Positions 1 to 5,563 of a stretch of 6,257 nucleotides of DNA are shown here, piece by piece. The stretch comes from Armatimonadota bacterium (GTDB taxonomy: Bacteria > Armatimonadota > Zipacnadia > Zipacnadales > VGFC01), in contig VGFB01000244.1 in NCBI GenBank assembly GCA_016869015.1, positions 1-6,257 on the forward strand. The letters run 5' to 3'. Position numbers and translations under genes: made by a program. Each line of letters opens with the position of its first letter. Position 1 is the stretch's first letter. The notes below the pieces were generated by a model. The model made no database searches and was not told the DNA's origin. It saw only the letters and a list, made by a program, of their open reading frames with translations.

Positions 1-681
1 CTGTTCCATGGGCGACGGGGGGCCGACGAGCTGCTCGCGCCCGAGGACCTCGCCCACGACTACATCACGGGCGCCAGCGTCTTCCACTTCGGCTCCATCA
101 CGACCATCCACGATCCGGCGCGGCTGACAACGTATGAGGCGGTCAAGTTCGCGCGCGAAGCGGGGCTGACGGTCTCCTACGATCCCAACCTTCGGCCCGC
201 GCTCTGGCCGGACTTGGACCTCGCTCTGGACCAGATGACCCTGGCGATGGAGCTCGTGGACTTCGTGAAGGTGAGCGGAGAGGAGCTGGAGTTCCTGACC
301 GGGACGAAAGAGCTTGAGGCCGGGGCCAAAGCACTGTATGATCTGGGCCCGGAGTTGGTGATCGTCACCCTCGGCGCGGAAGGCTGCTTCTACCACCACT
401 CACAGGCGACGGGAGTCGTGCCCGGGTTCCGGGTCGAGGTGGAGGACACGGTCGGCTGCGGCGATGCGTTCGTCGCCAGCACGCTGCTGCTGCTGAACGA
501 GTCGGAGAGCGACCTGGCCGACCTCACCGGGGAGGAACTGACCCGCATCTGCCGCTTCGCCAACGCCGCCGCGGCCATCACCGCCACCGGCAGTGGGGCG
601 ATCCCGGCCCTGCCGGCGCGCGGGGAGGTCGAGGAGCTGCTGGAGGGCCGGAGCGCCGGCGCCGATGACCCAGGGTTCTGA
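1..681 (+). CDS. PfkB-family fructokinase, 5'-truncated by the window edge
   Basis: The reading frame is open from base 1 to the TGA at 679-681, giving 226 visible residues. The start codon and N-terminal sugar-binding part lie upstream of the window. Visible motifs in order are GADELL near residue 8 and FHFGSI near 36 (both resemble fructokinase text), YDPNLRP around 60, VSGEELEFLTG around 90, VTLGAEGCFY around 122, and the PfkB signature DTVGCGDAF at bases 445-471. The Asp at 463-465 is the expected catalytic base. The later stretch FANAAAAIT...GAIPALP matches the C-terminal helix of bacterial and plant fructokinases. PfkB fructokinases make fructose-6-phosphate from fructose and ATP in the cytoplasm. 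The signature has Cys where Ala is usual (GAGD), which is probably tolerated. The aldolase gene starts 78 bp downstream on the same strand, so the pair likely forms a sugar-catabolism operon. A related PfkB sugar kinase is possible, but the motifs favour fructokinase. Confidence 0.9.
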   Translation: MFHGRRGADELLAPEDLAHDYITGASVFHFGSITTIHDPARLTTYEAVKFAREAGLTVSYDPNLRPALWPDLDLALDQMTLAMELVDFVKVSGEELEFLTGTKELEAGAKALYDLGPELVIVTLGAEGCFYHHSQATGVVPGFRVEVEDTVGCGDAFVASTLLLLNESESDLADLTGEELTRICRFANAAAAITATGSGAIPALPARGEVEELLEGRSAGADDPGF

Positions 682-696
682 ACGCCGTCGCCCTCA

Positions 697-730
697 ACTC
701 GAGACCCGAAACCCTAGACTCGAGACCCGA
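697..730. repeat. 13-bp direct repeat with 21-bp period in the kinase-aldolase gap
   Basis: The 13-mer ACTCGAGACCCGA occurs at 697-709 and again at 718-730, with a related ACCCTAG in the spacer. It fills much of the 78-bp gap between the kinase stop and the aldolase ribosome binding site. It looks like low-complexity intergenic repeat. A role as an operator is possible but nothing else supports it. Confidence 0.6.
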
Positions 731-740
731 GACTTCGACC

Positions 741-750
741 AGGAAGGGGA
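741..750 (+). promoter_or_regulatory. Ribosome binding site of the aldolase gene
   Basis: The purine-rich AGGAAGGGGA lies 9 nt upstream of the ATG at 760. It is a good Shine-Dalgarno match and supports that start. Confidence 0.6.
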
Positions 751-759
751 ATACAGACC

Positions 760-1746
760 ATGCCGCTAGTGACCGGAGATGTCGTCTTGCAGGCCGCTCG
801 CAAGGGCGGGTACGCGGTTGGCGCGTTCAACGCCAACAACCTCGAATCGGTGAAGGCGGTCCTGGAGACCTGCGACGAGATGGATGCGCCGGTCATCCTG
901 CAGGTCAGCCAGGGCGCGATCTCCTACGCGGGGCTGCACTACGCGACCGCGATGGTGAAGGCCGGCGCGGAGGCCGTGAAGGTCCCCGTGGCGCTGCACC
1001 TTGACCACGGCACCAGCTTCGAGCAGAACTGCCAGTGCCTCGCCGCAGGCTTCACCTCCCTGATGTACGACGGGAGCAAGGAGCCGTACGAGAAGAACGT
1101 CGACACCACCGCCCTCATCGCGCGCGTCGCGCACGCCGCCGGTGTGCCGGTCGAGGCGGAACTGGGCCTCGTGCCCAAGATCGAGGACTTCGACGTCAGC
1201 AAGGAGGACCTCGACCGCCTGCGCAAGGGCGAGTGTGAGGACATCTACAGCTGCCTGAAGCCCGAGGACCAGAAGAGGGTCGACGACTGGTGCACCAAGC
1301 CGGAGCTGGCCAAGGACTTCCATGACAAGACGAAGTGCGACAGCATCGCGATCGCCATCGGCGCGGTGCACGGGATGGAGGGCCAGGCGGCGCGGCTGAA
1401 GCTGGACCTGCTGCAGGAGATCATGGACGCGTGCGACATCCCCTACGTGCTGCACGCGGCCAGCGGTATCCGGCTCGAGGACGTGCAGAAGGCCTGCTCG
1501 ATGGGCGTGTGCAAGGTCAACGTCGCGACCCGCCTCAGCATGGAGCTCATCCGCGGCACCAAGGAGCGGCTCGCCGAGAAGCCCAACCAGAAGGACTTCC
1601 GCAAGATCTTCGACCTGGGCATGACCTACATCGCCGACGCCATCCGGGAGTACGTCACGCTCTTCGGCGCGGCGGGCAAGGCCTACACCGGCGGCTGGGC
1701 CCCGGGCGGCATGCCGGACATCGACCGCTCCGACTCGCCGGAGTAG
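760..1746 (+). CDS. fba: Class II (zinc) fructose/ketose-bisphosphate aldolase, atypical
   Basis: This 328-residue cytoplasmic protein belongs to the class II aldolases, which cleave fructose-1,6-bisphosphate (or tagatose-1,6-bisphosphate) to dihydroxyacetone phosphate and glyceraldehyde-3-phosphate. The family core is clear: VGAFNANN near residue 20, HLDHG with catalytic Asp82 and zinc ligand His83, AGFTSLMYDGS near 96, VEAELG with Glu134, GAVHG with zinc ligand His204, and HAASG with zinc ligand His232. KVNVAT near 252 forms the phosphate-binding region. Relative to the usual ~285-residue GatY/FbaA layout (zinc His at 180 and 208) both later His are shifted by 24. This places an insertion of about 24 residues, including Cys159, Cys165 and Cys178, between 145 and 180. 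About 20 residues also follow the usual LFGAAGKA end. HAASG replaces the common HGGSG or HGAS, and Arg258 follows NVAT where Asp/Glu is usual. The ATG at 760 has a good ribosome binding site. KVNVAT resembles GatY/KbaY, so tagatose-bisphosphate specificity cannot be excluded. Confidence 0.9.
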   Translation: MPLVTGDVVLQAARKGGYAVGAFNANNLESVKAVLETCDEMDAPVILQVSQGAISYAGLHYATAMVKAGAEAVKVPVALHLDHGTSFEQNCQCLAAGFTSLMYDGSKEPYEKNVDTTALIARVAHAAGVPVEAELGLVPKIEDFDVSKEDLDRLRKGECEDIYSCLKPEDQKRVDDWCTKPELAKDFHDKTKCDSIAIAIGAVHGMEGQAARLKLDLLQEIMDACDIPYVLHAASGIRLEDVQKACSMGVCKVNVATRLSMELIRGTKERLAEKPNQKDFRKIFDLGMTYIADAIREYVTLFGAAGKAYTGGWAPGGMPDIDRSDSPE

Positions 1747-1752
1747 GGACAC

Positions 1753-1785
1753 GTGGCACGGGCGCCTCGCCGGTGAACCCGCCCG
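1753..1785. repeat. 33-bp direct repeat, copy 1 (palindromic, REP-like)
   Basis: This 33-bp sequence starts GTGGCACGGGCGCC and ends GAACCCGCCCG. It recurs without mismatch and in the same orientation at 2730-2762. It contains an imperfect palindrome (CACGGGCG, CCT loop, CGCCGGTG; 7 of 8 pairs), so a transcript could fold into a short hairpin. This copy begins 7 bp after the aldolase stop codon. Together the copies bracket the PIN/antitoxin module. It could be a REP-type intergenic element, a terminator stem or a recombination footprint. Confidence 0.85.
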
Positions 1786-1791
1786 ATGTGT

Positions 1792-1815
1792 GACACGGGC
1801 CGGCGTGTCCCGTGT
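1792..1815 (+). terminator. Possible hairpin(s) after the aldolase gene
   Basis: Two mutually exclusive short stems can form: GACACG (1792-1797) with CGTGTC (1804-1809), or ACACGGG (1793-1799) with CCCGTGT (1809-1815). There is no T-run after either. It may contribute to termination behind the aldolase, but the evidence is weak. Confidence 0.25.
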
Positions 1816-1846
1816 GCGAGGTTACCGGTAAGGGGTTCGGAGGCCC

Positions 1847-2328
1847 ATGCGGCGCTACCGAGTGCGTGCGTACGCAGACACGTCGGTGTTCGGCGGCGCC
1901 TTCGACGAGGAGTTCATGGAGGCCAGCGCCGCGTTCTTCCGCCAAGTCCGGGAAGGACGTGTGGAACTCGTCACCTCACTCGTGGTGCGCGGTGAACTGG
2001 AGGACGCTCCCCCGCGGTAAGAGGGCTGTTCGCGGAGGCTAGCGCTCTCGCGGAGGTCACGGCCACGAGCCCGTCAGCCCGCGCCCTCCGCGACGCGTAT
2101 CTCGAAGCTCAGGTCGTCGCGCCGCGCTGGTCGAATGACGCCCTCCACGTCGCCCTGGCGACCGTGGCCCGGTGCCACGCGATCGTCAGTTGGAACTTCA
2201 GGCACATCGTTCACTTCCACCGCGTTCGAGCGTATAACGCAGTGAATGCGGTCATGGGGTACTCGTCGATCGCGATTCACTCGCCACTGGAAATGGTCGG
2301 GGATGAGGATGAGGAAGAGAACGCTTGA
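1847..2328 (+). pseudogene. PIN-domain (VapC-like) ribonuclease toxin gene, frameshifted
   Basis: PIN-domain toxins are Mg-dependent RNases that usually work with an antitoxin encoded beside them. From ATG 1847 the frame reads 57 codons to TAA 2018-2020. It contains YADTSVFGG with catalytic Asp11, and VVRGELEDAPP with the conserved Glu50. The homologous sequence then continues without loss in the next frame from about 2017: VRGLFAEA, LRDAYLEAQVVAPRW, SNDALHVALATVA with the third acidic residue, SWNFRHIVHF, AYNAVNAVMGY, and an acidic tail ending at TGA 2326-2328. Together they make about 160 residues, a normal PIN length, with all catalytic acids present. One lost base in the C-run or GG at about 2009-2017 explains the break. 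A GGAGG lies only 3 nt before the ATG; AGGGG at 1831-1835 is an alternative ribosome binding site. The gene either decayed recently or carries a sequencing error. Programmed frameshifting is less likely because no classical slippery site or downstream structure is evident. The following small gene overlaps its 3' end. Confidence 0.85.
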
Positions 2329-2497
2329 CTGTGTCGAGTTGCAGCACCGCGGCGGAGCAAGACTGCAGGCTCTACTCGAGGGGATGACGGCAGAGGAGGA
2401 GGAGCGCTTCTGGGCGGAACTGTCGGCGAAGTTGCGCGCCGAACAGGAGGAGGCCGTGCGCCGGCGATCGGCAGATTGGGCACGGGCGTCACAGTGA
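2309..2497 (+). CDS. Small PIN-partner (putative antitoxin) protein, copy 1
   Basis: This 62-residue charged protein begins MRKRTLDCVE. It has GMTAEEEERFW near residue 30 and a Glu/Arg-rich helical C-terminus, predicted as largely coiled or helical. ATG 2309 is chosen because its product aligns end to end with the next gene's product; ATG 2303 would add two residues. It overlaps the last 20 nt of the PIN reading frame, and such overlap with a PIN gene suggests translational coupling and a toxin-antitoxin partnership. Small proteins with a KTFDC(V/I)-type N-terminus and a (G/L)MT-E-E-W motif are known to me beside this type of PIN gene, but the family has no characterised name that I can cite. 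The antitoxin role is inferred from position. A ribbon-helix-helix or AbrB fold is not obvious. Confidence 0.7.
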   Translation: MRKRTLDCVELQHRGGARLQALLEGMTAEEEERFWAELSAKLRAEQEEAVRRRSADWARASQ

Positions 2498-2730
2498 GGA
2501 AGACGTTTGACTGCATCAAGTCCAAGCGAAGAGGCCAGGAGTTGCCGCGCCGGAGGCTGGCTGGCATGACGCCGGAACAAGAGCTGGCTTACTGGCACGA
2601 GCAGACCGAGGCCCTGCGGGAGGAACAGCGCCTCGTCCGGGAGCCGATGACTCCCGAACGCCTCGCCGCGCTGCGGGAGTTCTTGCGCTCCAAGCGCGCG
2701 CGCCCCAAGCCCGCGAAGCTCTCGCCGTAG
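2494..2730 (+). CDS. Small PIN-partner (putative antitoxin) protein, copy 2
   Basis: This is a 78-residue protein starting at GTG 2494, which overlaps the previous stop as GTGA, so translation is probably coupled. It begins VRKTFDCIKSKRRG and aligns with copy 1 with one gap: T-DC, RG, GMT-E-E, W-E and LR-EQ are shared, 17 identities over 42 aligned residues after the first gap. After that common part it has its own C-terminal segment (about residues 50-78), helical and basic, ending in a Lys/Arg/Pro-rich tail that could bind nucleic acid. The pair is best explained as a tandem duplication followed by divergence. An antitoxin or accessory role with the PIN protein is inferred from context. The stop at 2728-2730 shares its last base with the 33-bp repeat. 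Confidence 0.7.
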   Translation: MRKTFDCIKSKRRGQELPRRRLAGMTPEQELAYWHEQTEALREEQRLVREPMTPERLAALREFLRSKRARPKPAKLSP

Positions 2731-2762
2731 TGGCACGGGCGCCTCGCCGGTGAACCCGCCCG
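2730..2762. repeat. 33-bp direct repeat, copy 2 (palindromic, REP-like)
   Basis: This is a perfect copy of 1753-1785 in the same orientation. It starts on the last base of the upstream stop codon and ends 8 bp before the GC-rich palindrome at 2771. It closes the bracket around the PIN/antitoxin module. Confidence 0.85.
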
Positions 2763-2770
2763 CCGACCGC

Positions 2771-2799
2771 AGGCCCGACCTCCTCGGAGGTCGGGCCTG
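2771..2799 (+). terminator. Strong GC-rich hairpin, copy 1 of a palindromic repeat
   Basis: The arms AGGCCCGACCTCC (2771-2783) and GGAGGTCGGGCCT (2786-2798) are perfect complements around a 2-nt centre, which would open to a tetraloop. The downstream TGTCTGCTCCTT is only moderately T-rich. It lies 40 bp after the last antitoxin-like gene and likely ends that transcript. Positions 2772-2799 recur at 3360-3387 with one difference, so it is also a dispersed repeat. Confidence 0.7.
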
Positions 2800-2880
2800 T
2801 CTGCTCCTTCGATCGCAGGTGCTCGGTCCCCCGCGGCGAACCTGGAGGCATCGATGGTCTGGGCGCAGGGGTGAGCCTCG

Positions 2881-3138
2881 TTGCGATTCCGGTTCTCCAG
2901 GCACGCGCGAGAGCAGATGGCGGAACGGCGCATTCCGGTTGACCTCGTAGGGGATGTCCTGACGCGGCCTGAGCAGACTGTGCCCGAGTGCGGCGGGCGG
3001 AAGGTGTACCAATCGCGGGTCCGACTCGGCAACCGTCCGACGCTGCTGCGCGTCATCGTGGACGAGCGTGCCGACCCGGCGGTGGTCGTTACGGTGTACC
3101 AGACCAGTCGCATCACGAAGTACTGGAGGGAGCCATGA
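2881..3138 (+). CDS. DUF4258 protein, putative toxin of a toxin-antitoxin pair
   Basis: This is an 85-residue protein. Its N-terminus RFRFSRHAREQMAERRIP has the His-Ala-x-x-Gln/Arg-Met-x-x-Arg pattern of DUF4258. VYQSRV lies near residue 43, and the end is LRVIVDE...VVVTVYQTSRITKYW, the typical DUF4258 finish. An in-frame stop at 2872-2874 forces a start after it, and TTG 2881 is used, preceded by AGGGGTGA at a suitable distance. DUF4258 is related in layout to small RelE/BrnT-like toxins and is often found next to DUF2283, but its activity is not established here. The gene overlaps the following ATG as ATGA, so the two are co-translated. A toxin role is inferred from family and context. Confidence 0.85.
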   Translation: MRFRFSRHAREQMAERRIPVDLVGDVLTRPEQTVPECGGRKVYQSRVRLGNRPTLLRVIVDERADPAVVVTVYQTSRITKYWREP

Positions 3139-3335
3139 GGGCCACCTACGACCCCGAGGTCGACGTAGTGAAGATCACGCTGTCCGATGCTCCCATCGAG
3201 GAGAGCGACGAGGAGAAGCCGGGCGTCATCCTCGACTACGACAAGGACGGCAATGTCGTCGGCATCGAGATCCTCGACGCCTCCACCCGAGTCGAGAACC
3301 CCCGCTCCTTCGAGTACGCAGTCCTCTCTGCCTGA
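3135..3335 (+). CDS. DUF2283 protein, putative antitoxin
   Basis: This is a 66-residue protein with the full DUF2283 pattern: TYDPEVDVVKITLSD at the start, an acidic EESDEE centre, and GVILDYDKDGNVVGIEILDAS. A short C-terminal tail follows. ATG 3135 overlaps the upstream TGA by ATGA and is preceded by a strong GGAGGGAG (3125-3132). DUF2283 proteins are small beta-rich proteins of unproven function, commonly paired with DUF4258 or similar small toxin-like genes. Here it is the second gene of a two-gene unit and so is the likely antitoxin. It ends 24 bp before the hairpin at 3360. Confidence 0.88.
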   Translation: MRATYDPEVDVVKITLSDAPIEESDEEKPGVILDYDKDGNVVGIEILDASTRVENPRSFEYAVLSA

Positions 3336-3359
3336 CCCGTCCGAACCGTAGCGCTCCCG

Positions 3360-3387
3360 GGCCCGACCTCCTCGGAGGCCGGGCCTG
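3360..3387. terminator. Bidirectional terminator hairpin, copy 2 of the palindromic repeat
   Basis: The arms are GGCCCGACCTCC (3360-3371) and GGAGGCCGGGCC (3374-3385). They pair with one A-C mismatch (3366/3379) in the + transcript, which becomes a U-G wobble in the - transcript. It sits 24 bp after the DUF2283 stop and 15 bp beyond the stop of the convergent - strand gene. It could end both, and folds better for the - strand. Confidence 0.7.
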
Positions 3388-3402
3388 CTTGCTTCCCGGG
3401 GT

Positions 3403-5376
3403 TCAGCGATTGAGCTGCGCGGGGGCGAGGGCGCGGGAGGTTGAGCCGGAAGGGTCGGAGACGGTGACCTCGACGAGATACAGCCCGGGCGGCGCGCGGA
3501 GGCCGGTGTCGGAGCGGCCGTCCCACAAGAGCGTGGTCGTGCCCGCGTCGCAGGGGCGCTCGCGGCAGAGCGTGCGGACCAGGCGGCCGGCGACGTTCAG
3601 GACGCGAGCCTCCACCTGCGCCGGGCCCGAGAGCGCGATCACGAGCTGCGCGCCTTCGCGAGTCGGGAGCGCGCTGAGACTGACGAGCCGGGCCGGGGCG
3701 GCGTCGATGGTAGCCGTCGTGACCGCCCGCACCACGTCCCGGCTGCGCCAGCCGCCCACGACGCTCGTGAGCACCCGCACGGGCTTCCGGGCTCGGTCGA
3801 GCGTCCCCGGGAGCGGCCGCACGCGCAGGGCGAGAGTGACCGCGCCACCGCGCGGCAGGACGGGCGTCCGCCATCCGCTGCCGGTCACTTCGGAGGTCAC
3901 GTCCGCGCCGAGGGCTCCGTAGCGCACCTGCCAACCGGCGTCGCCCCCCGTGCCTGCGATCCGCAGGCGAGCGGGGGCCGCCCCGTCGTTCTCCACGCGG
4001 AGCTGGTAGGCTGCGCTGCGGTCGAGGAAAGCACGAGTTCGGCTGGTCTGGCCGGCGCCATTCGTGCCGTACACGTCGCCGCCCCGCCAGTCGGTCTCTC
4101 CGCGGACGCGGATGAGCGCATCCGGTCGCGCCGCGGCCTGTCCCGAGCCCACGCTCCACACGTGCACGAGCGGCCGTTCGCCGTCGGCGAAGGGCTCCAT
4201 CGCGTACAGCAGCCCCCGCGCCCGGTCGAAGCACACATCGCCCACGTGGTGCTTCTGCTGCGTGGCGCGGACTGCGAATAGCTGCGGATCGAGGTTCAGT
4301 GCAGCGTAGGGTTGCGGTTCGAACGGCTCGCGCGTCCCCGCGGCAACGGCGGCCAGGTCGTCGGGGTCGTAGAAGATCATGCGGCCCACGAAGCGAGTGC
4401 TCCACCAGCCGCGCTGGTTGAGCGGGTCGGGAGGATACGGCGGCTCCTCGGGCCAGACCGTGCCATCGGGTAGCCCATACCAGCAATCGCCCTCCCCCTT
4501 CGTGCCCACGAAGACGACCGCCGACCTGTCCCCCGTGGTCAGCCACGCGCCGCCCGCCCACTCATCGCTGTGATGGTACCCGGTGAGGGTGTGATAGGGC
4601 GGCGAATCGGTCGCGGTGCTGGAGTAGAGCAGCAGGGGCGTCGCGTCAAGCACCGCGCCATCGGGCGGAGGGTTGCCGTGGTTCCACGGGCCGCAGGCGA
4701 ACAGCGCGGGCCCCTGCCCGCCCCAGCCGCCGTCGCGGAAGCGCCCGGTCGCCAGCCCCAGGCCCGGCGTGTGGGCGCTTGCCCAGGCTGGGGGGATCTC
4801 GAAGAGGTAGTCGTTCACGCTGTAGGGCGAATAGCTGCCGATGCGCCACGCGCCGCGGGAGCCATCGAGCGTGACGTCGCACCACATGTGGGAGGGCACC
4901 CGGTACTCCGGGTCCTCCTGGAAGTGCGCGCCCCAGCAGAGGTAGAGCTTCCCCGAGGTCTGCGCCCCCTGCGGCGGGAGATACTCCAGCCCGACCCGGG
5001 GGATCTCCTGCAGTCGCTCGAGCTGCCCGACCCCGGCGCGCACATCGCGGAAGGGGCGCCGGGTCCGGGCGCGAGGCAGGTCGGCGAGGCGCTTTCCCGG
5101 GGAGATGACCGGGACCGGGATGTCGATCTCGGAGACCTGCTTCTCCCAGTCATGTCCGATGCCGAACAGGGAACCCGGGTAGCCGTCGGCGGGTCCGGAA
5201 GGGTCGCCAGTGGGGTGGTAGGTCAGCGCGTCGCCGCTGTACTCCCAGCTCGAGCCGCCCGAGGGGCCCGGCAGCCGGAAGGCTCCACGATAGACGAGGT
5301 CCTCGGGCTGCAGGCGCTCGGCTGTCGCGACGACGCCGATCAGCAGCACCGCCGCCAGGACGCAAGCCCCTCGCAT
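3403..5376 (-). CDS. Secreted protein with FlgD-like C-terminal Ig domain, function unknown
   Basis: This is a 657-residue protein. ATG 5376 is chosen because it begins MRGACVLAAVLLIGVVATAE, a clear Sec signal peptide, and has GAGGTG 7 nt upstream; an upstream ATG at 5442 would bury that peptide. Residues ~21-440 carry LVYRGAFRLP, a Trp/Tyr/Gly-rich stretch with repeated strand-turn patterns, then GDVCFDRARGLLYAMEPF. This is compatible with a beta-propeller, but I do not recognise a named family or catalytic motif. Residues ~455-560 form a beta-sandwich of the type seen in exported repeat proteins (VTSEVTGSGW, VLPRGGAVTLALRV). Residues ~562-657 match the FlgD Ig-like pattern: VEARVLNVAGRLVRTL, LLWDGRSDTG, PPGLYLVEV. 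Such domains often end large exported proteins in FCB-like and Armatimonadota-like bacteria. It is probably periplasmic or extracellular. It follows ispH on the same strand but the 187-bp gap suggests its own promoter. Confidence 0.85.
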   Translation of the reverse strand: MRGACVLAAVLLIGVVATAERLQPEDLVYRGAFRLPGPSGGSSWEYSGDALTYHPTGDPSGPADGYPGSLFGIGHDWEKQVSEIDIPVPVISPGKRLADLPRARTRRPFRDVRAGVGQLERLQEIPRVGLEYLPPQGAQTSGKLYLCWGAHFQEDPEYRVPSHMWCDVTLDGSRGAWRIGSYSPYSVNDYLFEIPPAWASAHTPGLGLATGRFRDGGWGGQGPALFACGPWNHGNPPPDGAVLDATPLLLYSSTATDSPPYHTLTGYHHSDEWAGGAWLTTGDRSAVVFVGTKGEGDCWYGLPDGTVWPEEPPYPPDPLNQRGWWSTRFVGRMIFYDPDDLAAVAAGTREPFEPQPYAALNLDPQLFAVRATQQKHHVGDVCFDRARGLLYAMEPFADGERPLVHVWSVGSGQAAARPDALIRVRGETDWRGGDVYGTNGAGQTSRTRAFLDRSAAYQLRVENDGAAPARLRIAGTGGDAGWQVRYGALGADVTSEVTGSGWRTPVLPRGGAVTLALRVRPLPGTLDRARKPVRVLTSVVGGWRSRDVVRAVTTATIDAAPARLVSLSALPTREGAQLVIALSGPAQVEARVLNVAGRLVRTLCRERPCDAGTTTLLWDGRSDTGLRAPPGLYLVEVTVSDPSGSTSRALAPAQLNR

Positions 5377-5563
5377 GGTGCGCACCTCACTCACCCAAGA
5401 CGGAGGTCGCGTTGCCGGCCTCGGGGACAGGCAACCCCGCAAGCGCAGGACCGTCAGTCCCCGGCGCGTTCCGCGGCGGGACTGATGGGGAGGTTGTACC
5501 CCGAACGGCCGGCGGCTGAACGTAACGGGAGCATGGCCTGGCGACGGAGCGCGGTGGAAACGG
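5377..5563 (-). other. Intergenic region between ispH and the secreted-protein gene
   Basis: This 187-bp gap must hold the end of the ispH transcript and probably the promoter of the secreted-protein gene. I see no convincing -35/-10 pair. The ribosome binding site GAGGTG is at about 5384-5389. A short inverted repeat (GTTGCC 5411-5416 with GGCAAC 5430-5435) lies in the presumed leader; its significance is unclear. Confidence 0.5.
5454..5485 (-). terminator. Candidate hairpin downstream of ispH
   Basis: The arms TCAGTCCC (5454-5461) and GGGACTGA (5478-5485) are perfect 8-bp complements. A further inner CGCG/CGCG stem is possible at 5465-5468 and 5472-5475. It lies about 80 bp after the ispH stop on the - strand. 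There is no T-tract, so a factor-independent terminator is only plausible. Confidence 0.4.

Noticed and set aside
766..1752. A 328-codon open frame antisense to the aldolase gene
   Set aside because: It mirrors the aldolase almost exactly, is rich in Val/Leu/Arg/Gly/Asp typical of an antisense high-GC frame, and has no family motif.
2010..2025. Programmed ribosomal frameshifting to make the PIN protein
   Set aside because: There is no recognisable slippery heptamer, and a simple one-base loss in a C or G run explains the break.
1655..2851. The peptide GGFTGEAPVP encoded in two - strand frames, which looks like a conserved motif
   Set aside because: Both instances are just the translation of the two copies of the 33-bp DNA repeat.
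2074..3012. A 312-codon - strand open frame across both toxin-antitoxin modules
   Set aside because: It crosses repeats and five well-supported + strand coding segments, and has no recognisable domain.
1753..3387. A CRISPR array or integron attC array formed by the repeats
   Set aside because: Each repeat family has only two copies, separated by whole genes, and there are no regular spacers, attC core sites or integrase in the window.
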